Source of the DNA: Bradyrhizobium amphicarpaeae
GTDB lineage: Bacteria; Pseudomonadota; Alphaproteobacteria; Rhizobiales; Xanthobacteraceae
DNA: 64,000 nt
Reading direction: 5' to 3'
Assembly (NCBI RefSeq): GCF_002266435.3
Contig: NZ_CP029426.2
Coordinates: 4,370,001 to 4,434,000 of the forward strand
Positions 7,888-16,966 of the stretch are shown here, piece after piece. Each line of letters starts with the position of its first letter. Positions within the stretch are counted from its first letter, which is position 1. The notes beneath the pieces were generated by a model. The model saw nothing but the letters and a program-made list of their open reading frames with translations, searched no databases and was not told where the DNA came from. Position numbers and translations under genes: made by a program.

Positions 7888-8364
7888 TCAATTCAGCTGC
7901 AGAGCAAGGAGCTTTGAAATCTTTGCTTCCGCCGCTCCCGCACCGTACAGGCCATCGCTCTCCAAGAGTTGCATGTCATCATAGCCTGAAAGTGGCTCGG
8001 ACACGCTGCGAAGCGGTTCGTCGTTCAGGTACCGCACCAGCCAGGCTTTTCTTGATATCGGATCTCGCCTGACAAAGTCGGGGATTGGCCAATCTTTCCG
8101 ATGCCAATTGGGCACCTTGCCGATGACCAACCACCGGCCCTCAATCAGCCCAAGGTCTCCAAAGCGGATTTTGGCCACAGCGAGATTGGGATGAAGGTCA
8201 TCAAGCGTTGCCGACGCCGACGTTTCGAGACGCGCGCCGAAAAAATATCCCAGCAGAACCCTGCCCCCGCGGGGCGACCGGGCAACGACTCCACGCGCAA
8301 ATCCACCGTTTCGAAGCGGCATTGCGAATATGGAGCCTTCTTCGTAGGGCAGCTTCATCTGCAT
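7888..8364 (-). CDS. Imm26-like immunity protein, orphan
   Basis: This 158-residue soluble protein opens with YEEGSIFAMPLRNGGFARGVVAR and a following GYFFG segment. Both are features I recognise from the Imm26 family, which neutralises polymorphic toxins. No toxin gene lies on either side, since the neighbours are the thiolase cluster and the indolepyruvate oxidoreductase. It is flanked on both sides by palindromic repeats and its GC content appears slightly lower than its neighbours, which may point to acquisition. The start could also be six bases downstream, as no clear ribosome-binding site separates the two ATGs. The family assignment is from pattern memory only. Confidence 0.62.
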   Translation of the reverse strand: MQMKLPYEEGSIFAMPLRNGGFARGVVARSPRGGRVLLGYFFGARLETSASATLDDLHPNLAVAKIRFGDLGLIEGRWLVIGKVPNWHRKDWPIPDFVRRDPISRKAWLVRYLNDEPLRSVSEPLSGYDDMQLLESDGLYGAGAAEAKISKLLALQLN

Positions 8365-8379
8365 TCATGGAACAGGCGT

Positions 8380-8512
8380 CCCGGATTCCGCTGCGCTCGA
8401 TCCGGGCTACTGGACGTCTTAAGGTGGGCAAAGCGAAGTGTGCCCACGTCTTCTTCGTAATCAATGGCGAGATGGTGGGCACGGCGCAAGTGCGCCTTTG
8501 CCCACCCTACGA
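8380..8512. repeat. Mosaic of three palindromic repeat units
   Basis: A CCCGGAT...ATCCGGG unit (8380-8410) is followed by GGTGGGCAAAGC...TGTGCCCAC (8423-8447). A larger GTGGGCACGGCG...TTTGCCCACCCTACG unit follows (8474-8512). They fill the gap between the Imm26-like gene and the stop of the indolepyruvate oxidoreductase gene. Related units occur at 7688-7882 and 26187-26268. Confidence 0.7.
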
Positions 8513-8518
8513 GTCCGT

Positions 8519-11500
8519 CTACTCCGCCGCGATCTGCCGCGGCGCGGGCGGCGGGTTCGCCAAGTCCGCGGCGAGTTGCGCGTAACGCGCTTTCGCATCT
8601 GCCACCGCCTTTTCCTTCACCGGGCCGTAGCCGCGGATGCGGTCGGGCAGTGACAGAAGTTCGACGGCGGTATCGATCGTGACCGGCGACAGCAGGCCGA
8701 GAACGGTGGCGACGTCCTTCTCGTAGCCGACGATCAGATCGCGTTCGAGCTTGCGGTCGGGGCTGCGGCCGAAGATGTCAAGCGCCGTGCCGCGCAGGAA
8801 TTTGAGTTTCGCAAGTACGCCGAAGACGTTGAGCATCCACGGGCCGAAGGCGCGCTTCTTCGGGCGGCCCAGCGCGTCGAGGCCGCCACCGAGGATCGGC
8901 GGGGCCAGGTTGAAGTTGAACGTGAAGTCGCCCTCGAACTGATCGCGGAGCTGTTTTTGGAAAGCGCCGTCGGTGTAGAGGCGCGCGACTTCGTATTCGT
9001 CCTTGTAGGCCAAGAGCTTGGCGTAGTTCACTGCGACCGCGCGCGGCAGCGCATCGCCATATCCGCCCTTCACCGCGGCATCGCGCACCTGGTCGACCAG
9101 CTTGCGATAACGCTTGGCGAGGCGCCCGTTCTGATAGGCGGTCAGGTGTTTGGCGCGATGCTCGATGACCTCGTCGAGCGTCATCGCGTCCAGCGTCTTC
9201 GGCGCAACCACCTCGTCGGTGCCCTTGAGCATGTCAGCAAGGCGCTGGGGATCGGCGACCGCGAGGCGGCCGAGGCGGAAGGCCTCCTTGTTCATCTTGA
9301 TCGAGACCCCGTTGATCTCGATGGCCTGCTCGATCGCTTCCGCCGACAGCGGGAACAGGCCCTTCTGATAGGCATAGCCCATCATCATCATGTTGGTGGC
9401 GATGGCATCGCCGAGCAACTGCTCGGCCGGCTTGGTGAAATCGAAGAACACCGAGTCCTTGTGCAGCGCCGTCTCCAGCAATCCATTCAGCTTCCGGGTC
9501 TGGAAATTGAAGTCGCGATTGAGGACGAAATCGGCGGTGGGAATGACGTGGCTGTTGATGATGCCGCGGGTGCGGCTGGTGTCGCAGAGCGAGATGGTGT
9601 CCTTGGCGACCGCAACCACCTCGTCGGCGGCAAGCACGAGATCAGCCGTGCCGGTGACGATGCGCGAGCATGTCACCTCCGCCGGATGATCCGACAGCCG
9701 CACGTGGCTGAGCACGGCCCCGCCCTTCTGCGCGAGGCCCGACATGTCGAGGATCATCGAGGCCTTGCCCTCGATATGGGCGGCCATGCCGAGCAGCGCG
9801 CCGATGGTGAGAACGCCGGTGCCGCCGACACCGCCGACCGCGATGTTGTAGGGCTTGTCGAGCGTCGGCCGCGAGGCCGGCTCCGGAATCGCACCGATAT
9901 CAGAGAGATCGGCCGGCGCGCGGTGACGGGGCTTGCCGCCGTCGACGGTGACGAAGGACGGGCAAAAACCCTTCACACAGGAATAGTCCTTGTTGCAGGA
10001 CGACTGGTTGATGGCGCGCTTGCGGCCGAACTCGGTCTCCAGCGGCTCGACCGAGATGCAGTTCGACTGCACCGAGCAATCGCCGCAGCCCTCGCAGACG
10101 GCCGGGTTGATCATGACGCGGCGCGCCGGATCCTCCATCAGGCCGCGCTTGCGGCGGCGGCGCTTCTCGGCGGCGCAGGTCTGGACGAACACGATCGCCG
10201 ATGTGCCTTGGTGCTCCCGGCACATCTTCATGACGTTCTGCAGCTCGTCGCGATGATACAGCTTCACGCCCGGCGCGATGCTGTCCGAGGGATAGGCATC
10301 GGGCGTCTCGGAGACCAGATAGATCTCGCGGATGCCTTCGGCGTGGAGCTGGAAGGTGATCTGCTGCGGCGAGAGATCGCCGTCGTGGCGCTGGCCGCCG
10401 GTCATGGCGACGGCGTCGTTGTAGAGGATCTTGTAGGTGATGTTGGTCTTGGACGCGACCGCCTGGCGGATGGCGAGAAGGCCGGAGTGGAAATAGGTGC
10501 CGTCGCCGAGATTGGCGAAGATGTGGTTCTCGTTGGTGAAGGGTGCGATGCCGACCCACGGCACGCCCTCGCCGCCCATATGGGTGAAGGTCTCGGTCGA
10601 GCGGTCCATCCACAGCGCCATGAAATGGCAGCCGATGCCGGCGAGCGCGCGGCTGCCTTCGGGAACCTTGGTGGAGGTGTTGTGGGGACAGCCGGAACAG
10701 AAATACGGGGTGCGGGAGACAGGCGGGACCGCCTGCATCTGGCTCGCCTGACGGCCGTTGAACCAGTCGGCCTTGGCGCGGAGCATCTCTTTGATCTCGG
10801 GGTTGAGATCGAGCTTGAGAAGTCGCTCGGTCAGCGAGGTCGCAAGCGAGGCGACGCTGAGCTCGGCGGAGAAGGTCAGGAAGCGCTTGTCGTGCTCGTC
10901 CATCTTGCCCACGATGCGCGGGCGGACGTCGTCGCGCCAGTTGAACAGCTCCTGCTTGACCTGGTTCTCGACGATCTCGCGGCGCTCTTCGACGATGAAG
11001 ATCTCTTCGAGCCCGACCGCGAACTGGCGCACGCCTTCCGGTTCCAGCGGCCAGGGCATCCCGATCTTGTAGAGACGAAGGCCGATCCTGGCGGCGACCT
11101 CTTCGGTGATGCCGAGCTCGCGCAGCGCCTGGCGGACATCCTCGTAGCTCTTGCCCGACGCCATGATGCCGAAACGGGCGTTCGGCGAATCCATGGTGAT
11201 GCGGTTGACCTTGTTGGCGCGCGCGAAGGCGATCGCGGCAAAGCCTTTGTAGTCCTGCAGGCGGCGGTCCTGCTCGAAGCGGTCGTCGGGCCAGCGCAAA
11301 TTGAGGCCACCCTGCGGCATCTCGAAATCGGTCGGGATGATGAACGGCTTCATCTCGTCGCTGAGATCGATCTCGGCGGTGGTCTCCACCGTCTCCGTGA
11401 TCACCTTCATGCCGACCCAGCAGCCCGAATAGCGCGACATCGCGATGCCGAGCAGGCCCATCTCGATCATCTCGTGGATGCTCGAGGGATACAGATACGG

Positions 11501-12010
11501 CATCAGCGCCGACATGAAGGCATGGTCGGACTGATGCGGCACGGTGGAGGATTTCGCACCGTGGTCGTCACCGGCAAGGCACAGCACGCCGCCGTTCTTG
11601 GCGGAACCCGCCGCATTGCCGTGGCGGAACACGTCGCCGCAGCGGTCGACGCCGGGGCCCTTGCCGTACCAGATGCCGACCACGCCGTCGTATTTGGCGC
11701 CGGGCGAGAGGTTGAGCTGCTGCGAGCCCCAAACGGCGGTGGCCGCCAGATCCTCGTTCACGCCGGGCTGGAACTTGATGTTGTACTGTTCGAGGTGCTT
11801 TCGCGCGGCGAACAGCTGCTGGTCGTAGCCGCCGAGCGGCGAGCCGCGATAACCGGAGATGAAGCCTGCGGTGTTGAGCCCCGCCGCGCGGTCGCGCCGG
11901 ATCTGGGCCATGGGCAGGCGAACCAGGGCCTGGATGCCCGTGGTGAAGACGTGCCCGGTCTCCTGGGTGTATTTTTGATCAAGACTGATCGGACCCTGGT
12001 TGATGCCCAT
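8519..12010 (-). CDS. Indolepyruvate ferredoxin oxidoreductase, fused alpha-beta type
   Basis: This 1163-residue cytosolic enzyme oxidatively decarboxylates aryl-pyruvates (from Trp, Phe, Tyr transamination) to acyl-CoA. The N-terminal half holds the IorA-like thiamine diphosphate domains, with GVDRCGDVFRHGN, FCSGCPHNTSTKVPEG and GDGTYFHSG. A cysteine-rich segment with CEGCGDC and further Cys residues probably binds iron-sulfur clusters. The IorB-like domain starts near GVGGTGVLTIG, and a DUF6537-like C-terminus follows. Single-chain fusions of this size are usual in proteobacteria. The ATG at 12010 is preferred because AAGAGGA lies 5 bases upstream; an ATG 15 bases earlier lacks such a site. 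Confidence 0.92.
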   Translation of the reverse strand: MGINQGPISLDQKYTQETGHVFTTGIQALVRLPMAQIRRDRAAGLNTAGFISGYRGSPLGGYDQQLFAARKHLEQYNIKFQPGVNEDLAATAVWGSQQLNLSPGAKYDGVVGIWYGKGPGVDRCGDVFRHGNAAGSAKNGGVLCLAGDDHGAKSSTVPHQSDHAFMSALMPYLYPSSIHEMIEMGLLGIAMSRYSGCWVGMKVITETVETTAEIDLSDEMKPFIIPTDFEMPQGGLNLRWPDDRFEQDRRLQDYKGFAAIAFARANKVNRITMDSPNARFGIMASGKSYEDVRQALRELGITEEVAARIGLRLYKIGMPWPLEPEGVRQFAVGLEEIFIVEERREIVENQVKQELFNWRDDVRPRIVGKMDEHDKRFLTFSAELSVASLATSLTERLLKLDLNPEIKEMLRAKADWFNGRQASQMQAVPPVSRTPYFCSGCPHNTSTKVPEGSRALAGIGCHFMALWMDRSTETFTHMGGEGVPWVGIAPFTNENHIFANLGDGTYFHSGLLAIRQAVASKTNITYKILYNDAVAMTGGQRHDGDLSPQQITFQLHAEGIREIYLVSETPDAYPSDSIAPGVKLYHRDELQNVMKMCREHQGTSAIVFVQTCAAEKRRRRKRGLMEDPARRVMINPAVCEGCGDCSVQSNCISVEPLETEFGRKRAINQSSCNKDYSCVKGFCPSFVTVDGGKPRHRAPADLSDIGAIPEPASRPTLDKPYNIAVGGVGGTGVLTIGALLGMAAHIEGKASMILDMSGLAQKGGAVLSHVRLSDHPAEVTCSRIVTGTADLVLAADEVVAVAKDTISLCDTSRTRGIINSHVIPTADFVLNRDFNFQTRKLNGLLETALHKDSVFFDFTKPAEQLLGDAIATNMMMMGYAYQKGLFPLSAEAIEQAIEINGVSIKMNKEAFRLGRLAVADPQRLADMLKGTDEVVAPKTLDAMTLDEVIEHRAKHLTAYQNGRLAKRYRKLVDQVRDAAVKGGYGDALPRAVAVNYAKLLAYKDEYEVARLYTDGAFQKQLRDQFEGDFTFNFNLAPPILGGGLDALGRPKKRAFGPWMLNVFGVLAKLKFLRGTALDIFGRSPDRKLERDLIVGYEKDVATVLGLLSPVTIDTAVELLSLPDRIRGYGPVKEKAVADAKARYAQLAADLANPPPAPRQIAAE

Positions 12011-12025
12011 GCCGTCCTCTTTCAT

Positions 12026-12294
12026 CGCCCTGTTCGGGTCTTGCTGGCTTAAGCCGTTGCCGTCCCGTTATTTTTAGCTAGGGCGCGCCGACCAATCTCG
12101 CCACTCTATGTCGGATATTTCGCGATCCGCATCACAAATCTGGACCAAAGGGGGCGTCGGGTAAAAATCGCAACTTCGTGGCCTGAAACACGCATGCCGT
12201 TTTCAATTTGTGTCACCATACCCCCACTGTTGCGAAATGAACTGATGCCCCTGTCGTGCCGGACGCGGGCGATTGGTCGCAGGAGAGCCTTTCG
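12026..12294. promoter_or_regulatory. Divergent intergenic region
   Basis: This 269-bp gap separates the divergently read indolepyruvate oxidoreductase and cytochrome c genes, so both promoters should lie here. A locally AT-rich stretch (GTTATTTTTAGCTAG, about 12067-12081) is the most promoter-like part. No coding frame was supported and no operator was assigned. Confidence 0.4.
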
Positions 12295-13515
12295 ATGCGG
12301 ACGATTCTGGCTGGCTCCGCTCTTGCCGGTCTGGCGTTGTGCAGTGCGGTTGCAAGCGTGGCCCGCGCCGCCGAACCCTCGCCGGAACTGATCGCCTACG
12401 GCAAGACGCTGGTCGAGGCCGGCGACTGCGCAGGCTGCCACACCGCCGATCCGGCAAAACCGTTCGCGGGCGGCAAGCGCATCGACACGCCGTTCGGCGC
12501 GATCTATTCGCCGAACCTGACCCCGGACCGCGACACCGGGATCGGCGCCTGGCTGGATGCCGATTTCGTGCGCGCGGTGCGCACCGGTATCGCGCCCGAC
12601 GGCTCGAACTATTACCCGGCCTTTCCTTATCCCTACTTCACGAAGATGACGAAGGACGACACGCTGGCGATCCGCGCCTATCTCGGCACGCTTGCGCCCG
12701 TCATCAGCCGCAACAAGCCGCCGGAGCTGCGCTGGCCGTTCGGCTATCGCGGCCTGATGCGGGTCTGGAACGCGATGTATTTCAAGCCCGGCCTGTTCGA
12801 GCCGGATCAGGGCAAGAGCGCGGCCTGGAACAGAGGCGGCTATCTCGTCACCGGGCTCGGTCATTGCGGCGCCTGCCACACGCCGAAGAATTATTTCGGC
12901 GCGGACAAGAGCGCGCAAGCTCTGTCAGGCAATGAGGTCGGCGGCTGGTACGCGCCGCGGCTCGATGGCGCCGCGCGCACGGGGTTGCAGTCGTGGAGAG
13001 AGGCCGACATCACCGAATATCTGCAGAGCGGACGCAATGCGAGGAGCCATGCCGGCGGACCGATGGCGGAGGTCGTCGTCAATTCGACCTCGAAGATGAG
13101 CGATGCCGATGTGCGCGCCATCGCGGTCTACCTGAAAAGCCTGCCGCCGGCGCGGCGCGAGAGCATCGTGACGGCGCCTGACGAGGCCGAAATGAAGGCC
13201 GGCCAGGCGGTCTACGCAAAGCTCTGCATCGCCTGCCATGAAGCCGACGGCTCGGGAGCGCCGCGCATCTATCCGCCGCTGCCCGGCAATGCGCTGCTGC
13301 AATCGGTCAATCCGTCCTCCACCTTGCGCATCATTCTCGACGGCGCCCACACCGTGACCACCCCGCGCGCGCCCAACACCGGCGAGATGCCGCCCTATGC
13401 CAAGCTGTCCAATGAGGAGATCGCGGCGGTGACGAACTACATCCGCAATTCCTGGGGCAACGCCGCGCCGCTGGTGACGGCGGCGCAGGCGGCGAAGGCG
13501 AGGAAAGAGGAGTAA
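12295..13515 (+). CDS. Triheme cytochrome c, dehydrogenase electron-acceptor type
   Basis: This 406-residue exported protein has a signal peptide ending near ARAA (residues 23-26). Three class I heme motifs follow: CAGCH at 45-49, CGACH at 191-195 and CIACH at 311-315. The spacing and length match the cytochrome c subunits of membrane-bound alcohol, aldehyde or gluconate dehydrogenases, which pass electrons to ubiquinone or terminal oxidases. No dehydrogenase catalytic subunit is adjacent, so its partner lies elsewhere or it acts alone. The ATG at 12295 follows AGGAGA 8 bases upstream; a longer frame from 12256 has no such site. Confidence 0.93.
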   Translation: MRTILAGSALAGLALCSAVASVARAAEPSPELIAYGKTLVEAGDCAGCHTADPAKPFAGGKRIDTPFGAIYSPNLTPDRDTGIGAWLDADFVRAVRTGIAPDGSNYYPAFPYPYFTKMTKDDTLAIRAYLGTLAPVISRNKPPELRWPFGYRGLMRVWNAMYFKPGLFEPDQGKSAAWNRGGYLVTGLGHCGACHTPKNYFGADKSAQALSGNEVGGWYAPRLDGAARTGLQSWREADITEYLQSGRNARSHAGGPMAEVVVNSTSKMSDADVRAIAVYLKSLPPARRESIVTAPDEAEMKAGQAVYAKLCIACHEADGSGAPRIYPPLPGNALLQSVNPSSTLRIILDGAHTVTTPRAPNTGEMPPYAKLSNEEIAAVTNYIRNSWGNAAPLVTAAQAAKARKEE

Positions 13516-13521
13516 TTCCAT

Positions 13522-13617
13522 CCACGTCATTGCGAGGCGCCCTTGCGACGAAGCAATCCAGACTGCCTCCGCGGAAAGACCCTGGACTGCTTCGCTGCGC
13601 TCGCAATGACGACGTGG
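13522..13617. repeat. CATTGCGAG/CTCGCAATG palindromic repeat
   Basis: The element starts CCACGTCATTGCGAGG and ends CGCTCGCAATGACGACGTGG, with inner AAGCAATCCAGACTG and CTGGACTGCTTCG arms forming a second stem. It lies between the convergent cytochrome c and TRIC genes. A shorter relative is at 18561-18632. Confidence 0.8.
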
Positions 13618-13639
13618 ATCGAGCGCGGCGACGCAACCA

Positions 13640-14281
13640 CTATATCTCCTCCCCCGTGAACACGAATTTCGGCATCTCCCATTTGTAGCGCACCGCGAGC
13701 AGGCGGAAGCTGAGGCCGAGCACGAACGTCAGGATCGTCCAGAGCTCGGCATTGAGATTGAGGCCGAAGGCGGTGGCGTAAAATAGTCCGGTCACCACCG
13801 AAACGCTGGCGTAGAGTTCGGATCGGAACAGCAGCGGCACGTCGTTGCAGAGCACGTCGCGCAACACGCCGCCGGCGCAGCCCGTCACCATGCCCGACAC
13901 GATCACGATCGTTAGCGAGGCATCCATCTGCCAGGCAACATCACAACCGATCATGGTAAAGACGACCAGGCCGATGGCATCGAGCACGACGAAAGCGACC
14001 TTCAACCGGTGCACCAGGCGCGCGAACAGGATGGTGAGGAAAGCGGCACCGCCGGCGAGCGCGAGGTAGGTCGGGTTTTGCACCCAAGCCAGCGGGTAGT
14101 GTCCGAGCAAGAGATCGCGTAACGTGCCGCCGCCGAGCGCGGTGATGCAGCCGAGGAAGCAGACTCCCAACCAGTCCATGCTGCGGCGTCCGGCAGCGAG
14201 TGCTGCTGTCATGCCTTGCGCGGCGATCGCGACCAGCGAGAGGAAATGCAGCACGCTATCCGTCGGCGGCAGGCTCCACAT
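13640..14281 (-). CDS. TRIC-family cation channel (UPF0126)
   Basis: This 213-residue integral membrane protein has about seven hydrophobic helices. It carries the duplicated family motif, first as GGGTLRDLLLG and again as AGGVLRDVLCNDVP. Bacterial TRIC proteins are homotrimeric potassium-permeable channels of the inner membrane. The ATG at 14281 gives the normal family length, whereas the open frame continues almost 100 codons further upstream without family similarity. The gene is convergent with the cytochrome c gene. Confidence 0.9.
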   Translation of the reverse strand: MWSLPPTDSVLHFLSLVAIAAQGMTAALAAGRRSMDWLGVCFLGCITALGGGTLRDLLLGHYPLAWVQNPTYLALAGGAAFLTILFARLVHRLKVAFVVLDAIGLVVFTMIGCDVAWQMDASLTIVIVSGMVTGCAGGVLRDVLCNDVPLLFRSELYASVSVVTGLFYATAFGLNLNAELWTILTFVLGLSFRLLAVRYKWEMPKFVFTGEEI

Positions 14282-14444
14282 CGGCTTGTTCCTTCGTTGC
14301 GGCCATGGAACCCGCGTTCTGTTCCTGCCAGACAGGTTCCCGATTCCTGCGATGAGGGCAACATGCGACGAAAGCATAAGGAAGCGCGGAACAGAATCTC
14401 GCATCCACGGGTTGTCTGACGTCATAAACGAGGAGACCCAACCG

Positions 14445-14873
14445 ATGGCTGACGACCGTTTTCCCAACGATCCGTACCGCCCGAACCTCGCCGACGATGC
14501 GTATCTCAACGCGGCGCGCCGGGATGCCAACCTGCAGGCCGACCCCGAGCTCGGCGAAGGCCCCGCCTCCAGCGGCAAGGTGGCGTTGTTCGCCGTTGCG
14601 ATCGCACTGGTGCTGGGTGCCGTGTTCTACGGCCTGAACAATACGACCACCGGCAACCAGGCGAGCAACACGCCGGCGACGCAGACCGCGCAGCAGGCGG
14701 CCCCTGCCAATCCGGCCGCACCTCCCGGCATGCGCGACGTGACGCCCCGCAACAACACCGAGCCGGGCGTGACGACGGGTGCGGCGCCGAACAGGCCGGC
14801 TGCGCCTGCTTCGGCTACGCCGGCGGCAAAGCCGGCGCCGGATACGCAGACGCCGTCTGACGGCGCGAAGTAA
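14445..14873 (+). CDS. Single-pass membrane protein with Pro/Ala/Thr-rich tail
   Basis: This 142-residue protein has a charged N-terminal segment of about 45 residues (DDRFPNDPYRPN), one membrane helix near 47-65 (VALFAVAIALVLGAVFYGL) and a low-complexity tail rich in Ala, Pro, Thr and Gln. The tail probably faces the periplasm. No enzymatic motif is visible. The ATG at 14445 follows GAGGAG 10 bases upstream. I recognise this as a type of hypothetical protein found across bradyrhizobia, but its function is unknown. Confidence 0.8.
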   Translation: MADDRFPNDPYRPNLADDAYLNAARRDANLQADPELGEGPASSGKVALFAVAIALVLGAVFYGLNNTTTGNQASNTPATQTAQQAAPANPAAPPGMRDVTPRNNTEPGVTTGAAPNRPAAPASATPAAKPAPDTQTPSDGAK

Positions 14874-14889
14874 GAGCAACACGATAGCT

Positions 14890-14960
14890 GTCGTCGCCCG
14901 GCTTGACCGGGCGACCCAGGGAATTCGCCCTGGATGCCCCGGTCAAGCCGGGAGCATGAC
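14890..14960. repeat. CCCGGCTTGACCGG palindromic repeat
   Basis: The arms CCCGGCTTGACCGGG and CCCCGGTCAAGCCGGG bracket an inner pair, CCAGGGAATTCGCCCTGG. It lies between convergent genes. Related elements are at 19439-19472 and 27011-27100. Confidence 0.75.
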
Positions 14961-15029
14961 ACCGAGAGGACAAGAGAGCGGCGGGACTCATAAAGTCTCG
15001 CCGCTTTTCGTTTTCAGCCGATCGTCTGC

Positions 15030-15839
15030 TCAGCTGAACATCTTGTTGAGATCGCCGCCGGGATAGCCGCTGCCGAGCTCGGTGAACGTGCCCTTCTCCG
15101 CCATCTCCTTGGCCGCGCGCATGAAGCCTCCCCAGGCGGCGCGGGCGAGCGAGCCGCCGACGCTGATGCGGCGCACGCCGAGATCCTCGGCCTCCTGCAA
15201 CGACAGGCCGGATGCGCCGATCAGGAGGTTGAACGGTTTTGGTGCGACGGCCTTCACCACGGCCGTGATGTCCTCGCGGGTCTTCAGGCCCGGCGCATAG
15301 AGGCAATCGGCGCCGGCGTCCGCGTAAGCAGTGAGCCGGTCGATGACCAGCTTGAGGTCGGTCATGCCCCACAGATAGGATTCGCAGCGGCCGACCAGCA
15401 GCGTCCCGCTGTCGCCGATTGCCTTGCGCGAGGCCTTGATGCGCTCGACGGCGAGCGCGCGCTCGTAGATCGGATTGTGTTTGTCGCCGGTGGAATCCTC
15501 GATCGACAGGCCGGCAACGCCGGTGCGCACGCAGCGCTCGACATTGTCCGCGACCCTGTCCGGCTCAACCGCAAAGCCGCCCTCGAAATCGGCGTTGACG
15601 GGGATGTCGACAGCCGAACTCAATGCTGCCAGATGCTGACAGACATCCTCGACGGTGACGTGATTGTCGGCCTTGCCGATGGTCCAGGCAAAGCCCGCGC
15701 TCGATGAGGCGAGCGCCTTGAAACCGAGATGCTGCAACGCCTTGGCGCTGCCGACGTCGACCGGATTGGGCAGAATGAAGCACCCGCTCTCGTGCATCTT
15801 CCTGAAGGTCGCGCGCTTGTCCGCGGTCGTGAGGTGCAT
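15030..15839 (-). CDS. Isocitrate lyase/PEP mutase-superfamily protein
   Basis: This 269-residue TIM-barrel enzyme has the superfamily features NADFEGGF (metal-binding Asp and Glu), GLSIEDSTGD and VGRCESYLWG. The KKCGH motif of true isocitrate lyases is absent. That makes it more like oxaloacetate hydrolase, 2-methylisocitrate-lyase-like or PEP-mutase-like enzymes, all of which break or rearrange bonds in 2-oxo acids. The substrate is unresolved. The ATG at 15839 follows GGGGAGAAGAAAC, a good ribosome-binding site. It is probably its own transcription unit. Confidence 0.85.
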   Translation of the reverse strand: MHLTTADKRATFRKMHESGCFILPNPVDVGSAKALQHLGFKALASSSAGFAWTIGKADNHVTVEDVCQHLAALSSAVDIPVNADFEGGFAVEPDRVADNVERCVRTGVAGLSIEDSTGDKHNPIYERALAVERIKASRKAIGDSGTLLVGRCESYLWGMTDLKLVIDRLTAYADAGADCLYAPGLKTREDITAVVKAVAPKPFNLLIGASGLSLQEAEDLGVRRISVGGSLARAAWGGFMRAAKEMAEKGTFTELGSGYPGGDLNKMFS

Positions 15840-15967
15840 GTTTCTTCTCCCCATGTCGATGGCTTGCGCCGCAGAGATGGGGATGCCCCGCGACGATCGC
15901 CAGTGCGTCGCCGCGGGTGACTCTGTGGTCCGACGAGATGGATCGGTGACGCGCCCAACCGGCCGCA

Positions 15968-16918
15968 TCAAGCCGGCTCGGGGACATCCTCTCGTGCAGC
16001 CATATGCTGTTGCACCGGGGCGAGGAAGCTCGCAAAGACGAAACCGTCGAGCAGTCCATCGCCCTCCAGGTCAACCCGCGCCCACGCCGGATCCTGACCG
16101 CTGATCTCGACGACGTTCAATTCGGTGCCCGCCGGGAGAGTTTTTTCGGAGCCGAAATTCGTCCCGGGCCCACCACGCAGCTTCAGGCCACCGCGAGCCA
16201 TCACGACATAACGCCCTGGCGCCAGCATCGCGGCGCCGTCGACCGTGCGCGACAACGTCAGGAAGTCGAAGATCTGCTCGCCGTAGAACTTCCCACCGTC
16301 GTCCTTGAAGCCCTGCTTCAAGCCCTTCGCCGGGTTGTAGCCACCGGTGTTGTAGGCGATCGCGACCGCGCAGAATTCGAGATCAGTCAGGCTCGTCTTG
16401 GACTGCAAGCCGAGCTTCTTCAGACCGCGCTCCAATTCTCCGAGACATTGCGTCAGCGTATCGGAAAAGTTCTCGTAGCGCCGCTCGAGGAAGTAGCGCG
16501 GATCTTCCTTGAAGAACTGGAGATCACGCTGAAACATACCGAATCCATGGCAAAACTTATCGGGGTTGGCGACGGCGCGCTCGTAGCCTCGGACGAAAGC
16601 CGACATCTGTTCGAGACCATCGCGGGCAATGTCGAACATCTCCCGCCCGTTCGGCTCGGTCAGCAGGTGTGCCTTATTGCGCGGAAAGGCCTGCCGCCCT
16701 TTGCCCGGTCCCTGGAAATCAATGGTGTCGCCGACGCAAAGCGCAAGCACGCGATCGAGCGAAAGGTTCTTCTTGCGGACGACGGACCAGATGTAGCCCG
16801 TTTCCTGGCACGCGATCGCGGCGACCATGTCGATATCGAAGGGCTTGCCCGGCAAGGCCGCCTCGACCTGCGTACGAAATTGCTGCTTGAACCACCTGAT
16901 ATCGTCGACGCTCACCAT
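15968..16918 (-). CDS. Lysozyme-like protein with C-terminal SH3-like domain
   Basis: This 316-residue protein has an N-terminal helical region with AIACQETGYIW, where Glu39 sits like the catalytic acid of lysozyme or transglycosylase folds. HGFGMFQRDLQFF and AIAYNTGGYNPAKG follow, both recalling muramidase active-site loops. From about residue 232 there is an SH3-like module (LKLRGGPGTNF, LPAGTEL, WARVDLEGDGLLDG). The same module ends the gene immediately upstream. No signal peptide is visible. Cell-wall cleavage is likely, but whether the enzyme is active is unproven. Confidence 0.7.
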   Translation of the reverse strand: MVSVDDIRWFKQQFRTQVEAALPGKPFDIDMVAAIACQETGYIWSVVRKKNLSLDRVLALCVGDTIDFQGPGKGRQAFPRNKAHLLTEPNGREMFDIARDGLEQMSAFVRGYERAVANPDKFCHGFGMFQRDLQFFKEDPRYFLERRYENFSDTLTQCLGELERGLKKLGLQSKTSLTDLEFCAVAIAYNTGGYNPAKGLKQGFKDDGGKFYGEQIFDFLTLSRTVDGAAMLAPGRYVVMARGGLKLRGGPGTNFGSEKTLPAGTELNVVEISGQDPAWARVDLEGDGLLDGFVFASFLAPVQQHMAAREDVPEPA

Positions 16919-16966
16919 GATGAACTCCGTCGCTGAAAATGGAAACGCTGGGCTTAGTGCAAGGGG

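Noticed and set aside
8957..12052. A 1031-codon open frame on the plus strand opposite the indolepyruvate oxidoreductase gene.
   Set aside because: Its product is a His/Asp/Val-rich string with no domain pattern, and it is the mirror of a strongly conserved gene. Long antisense frames are normal at this GC content.
12106..12918. A 270-codon minus-strand frame across the cytochrome c start.
   Set aside because: It is antisense to three conserved heme motifs and has no recognisable domain.
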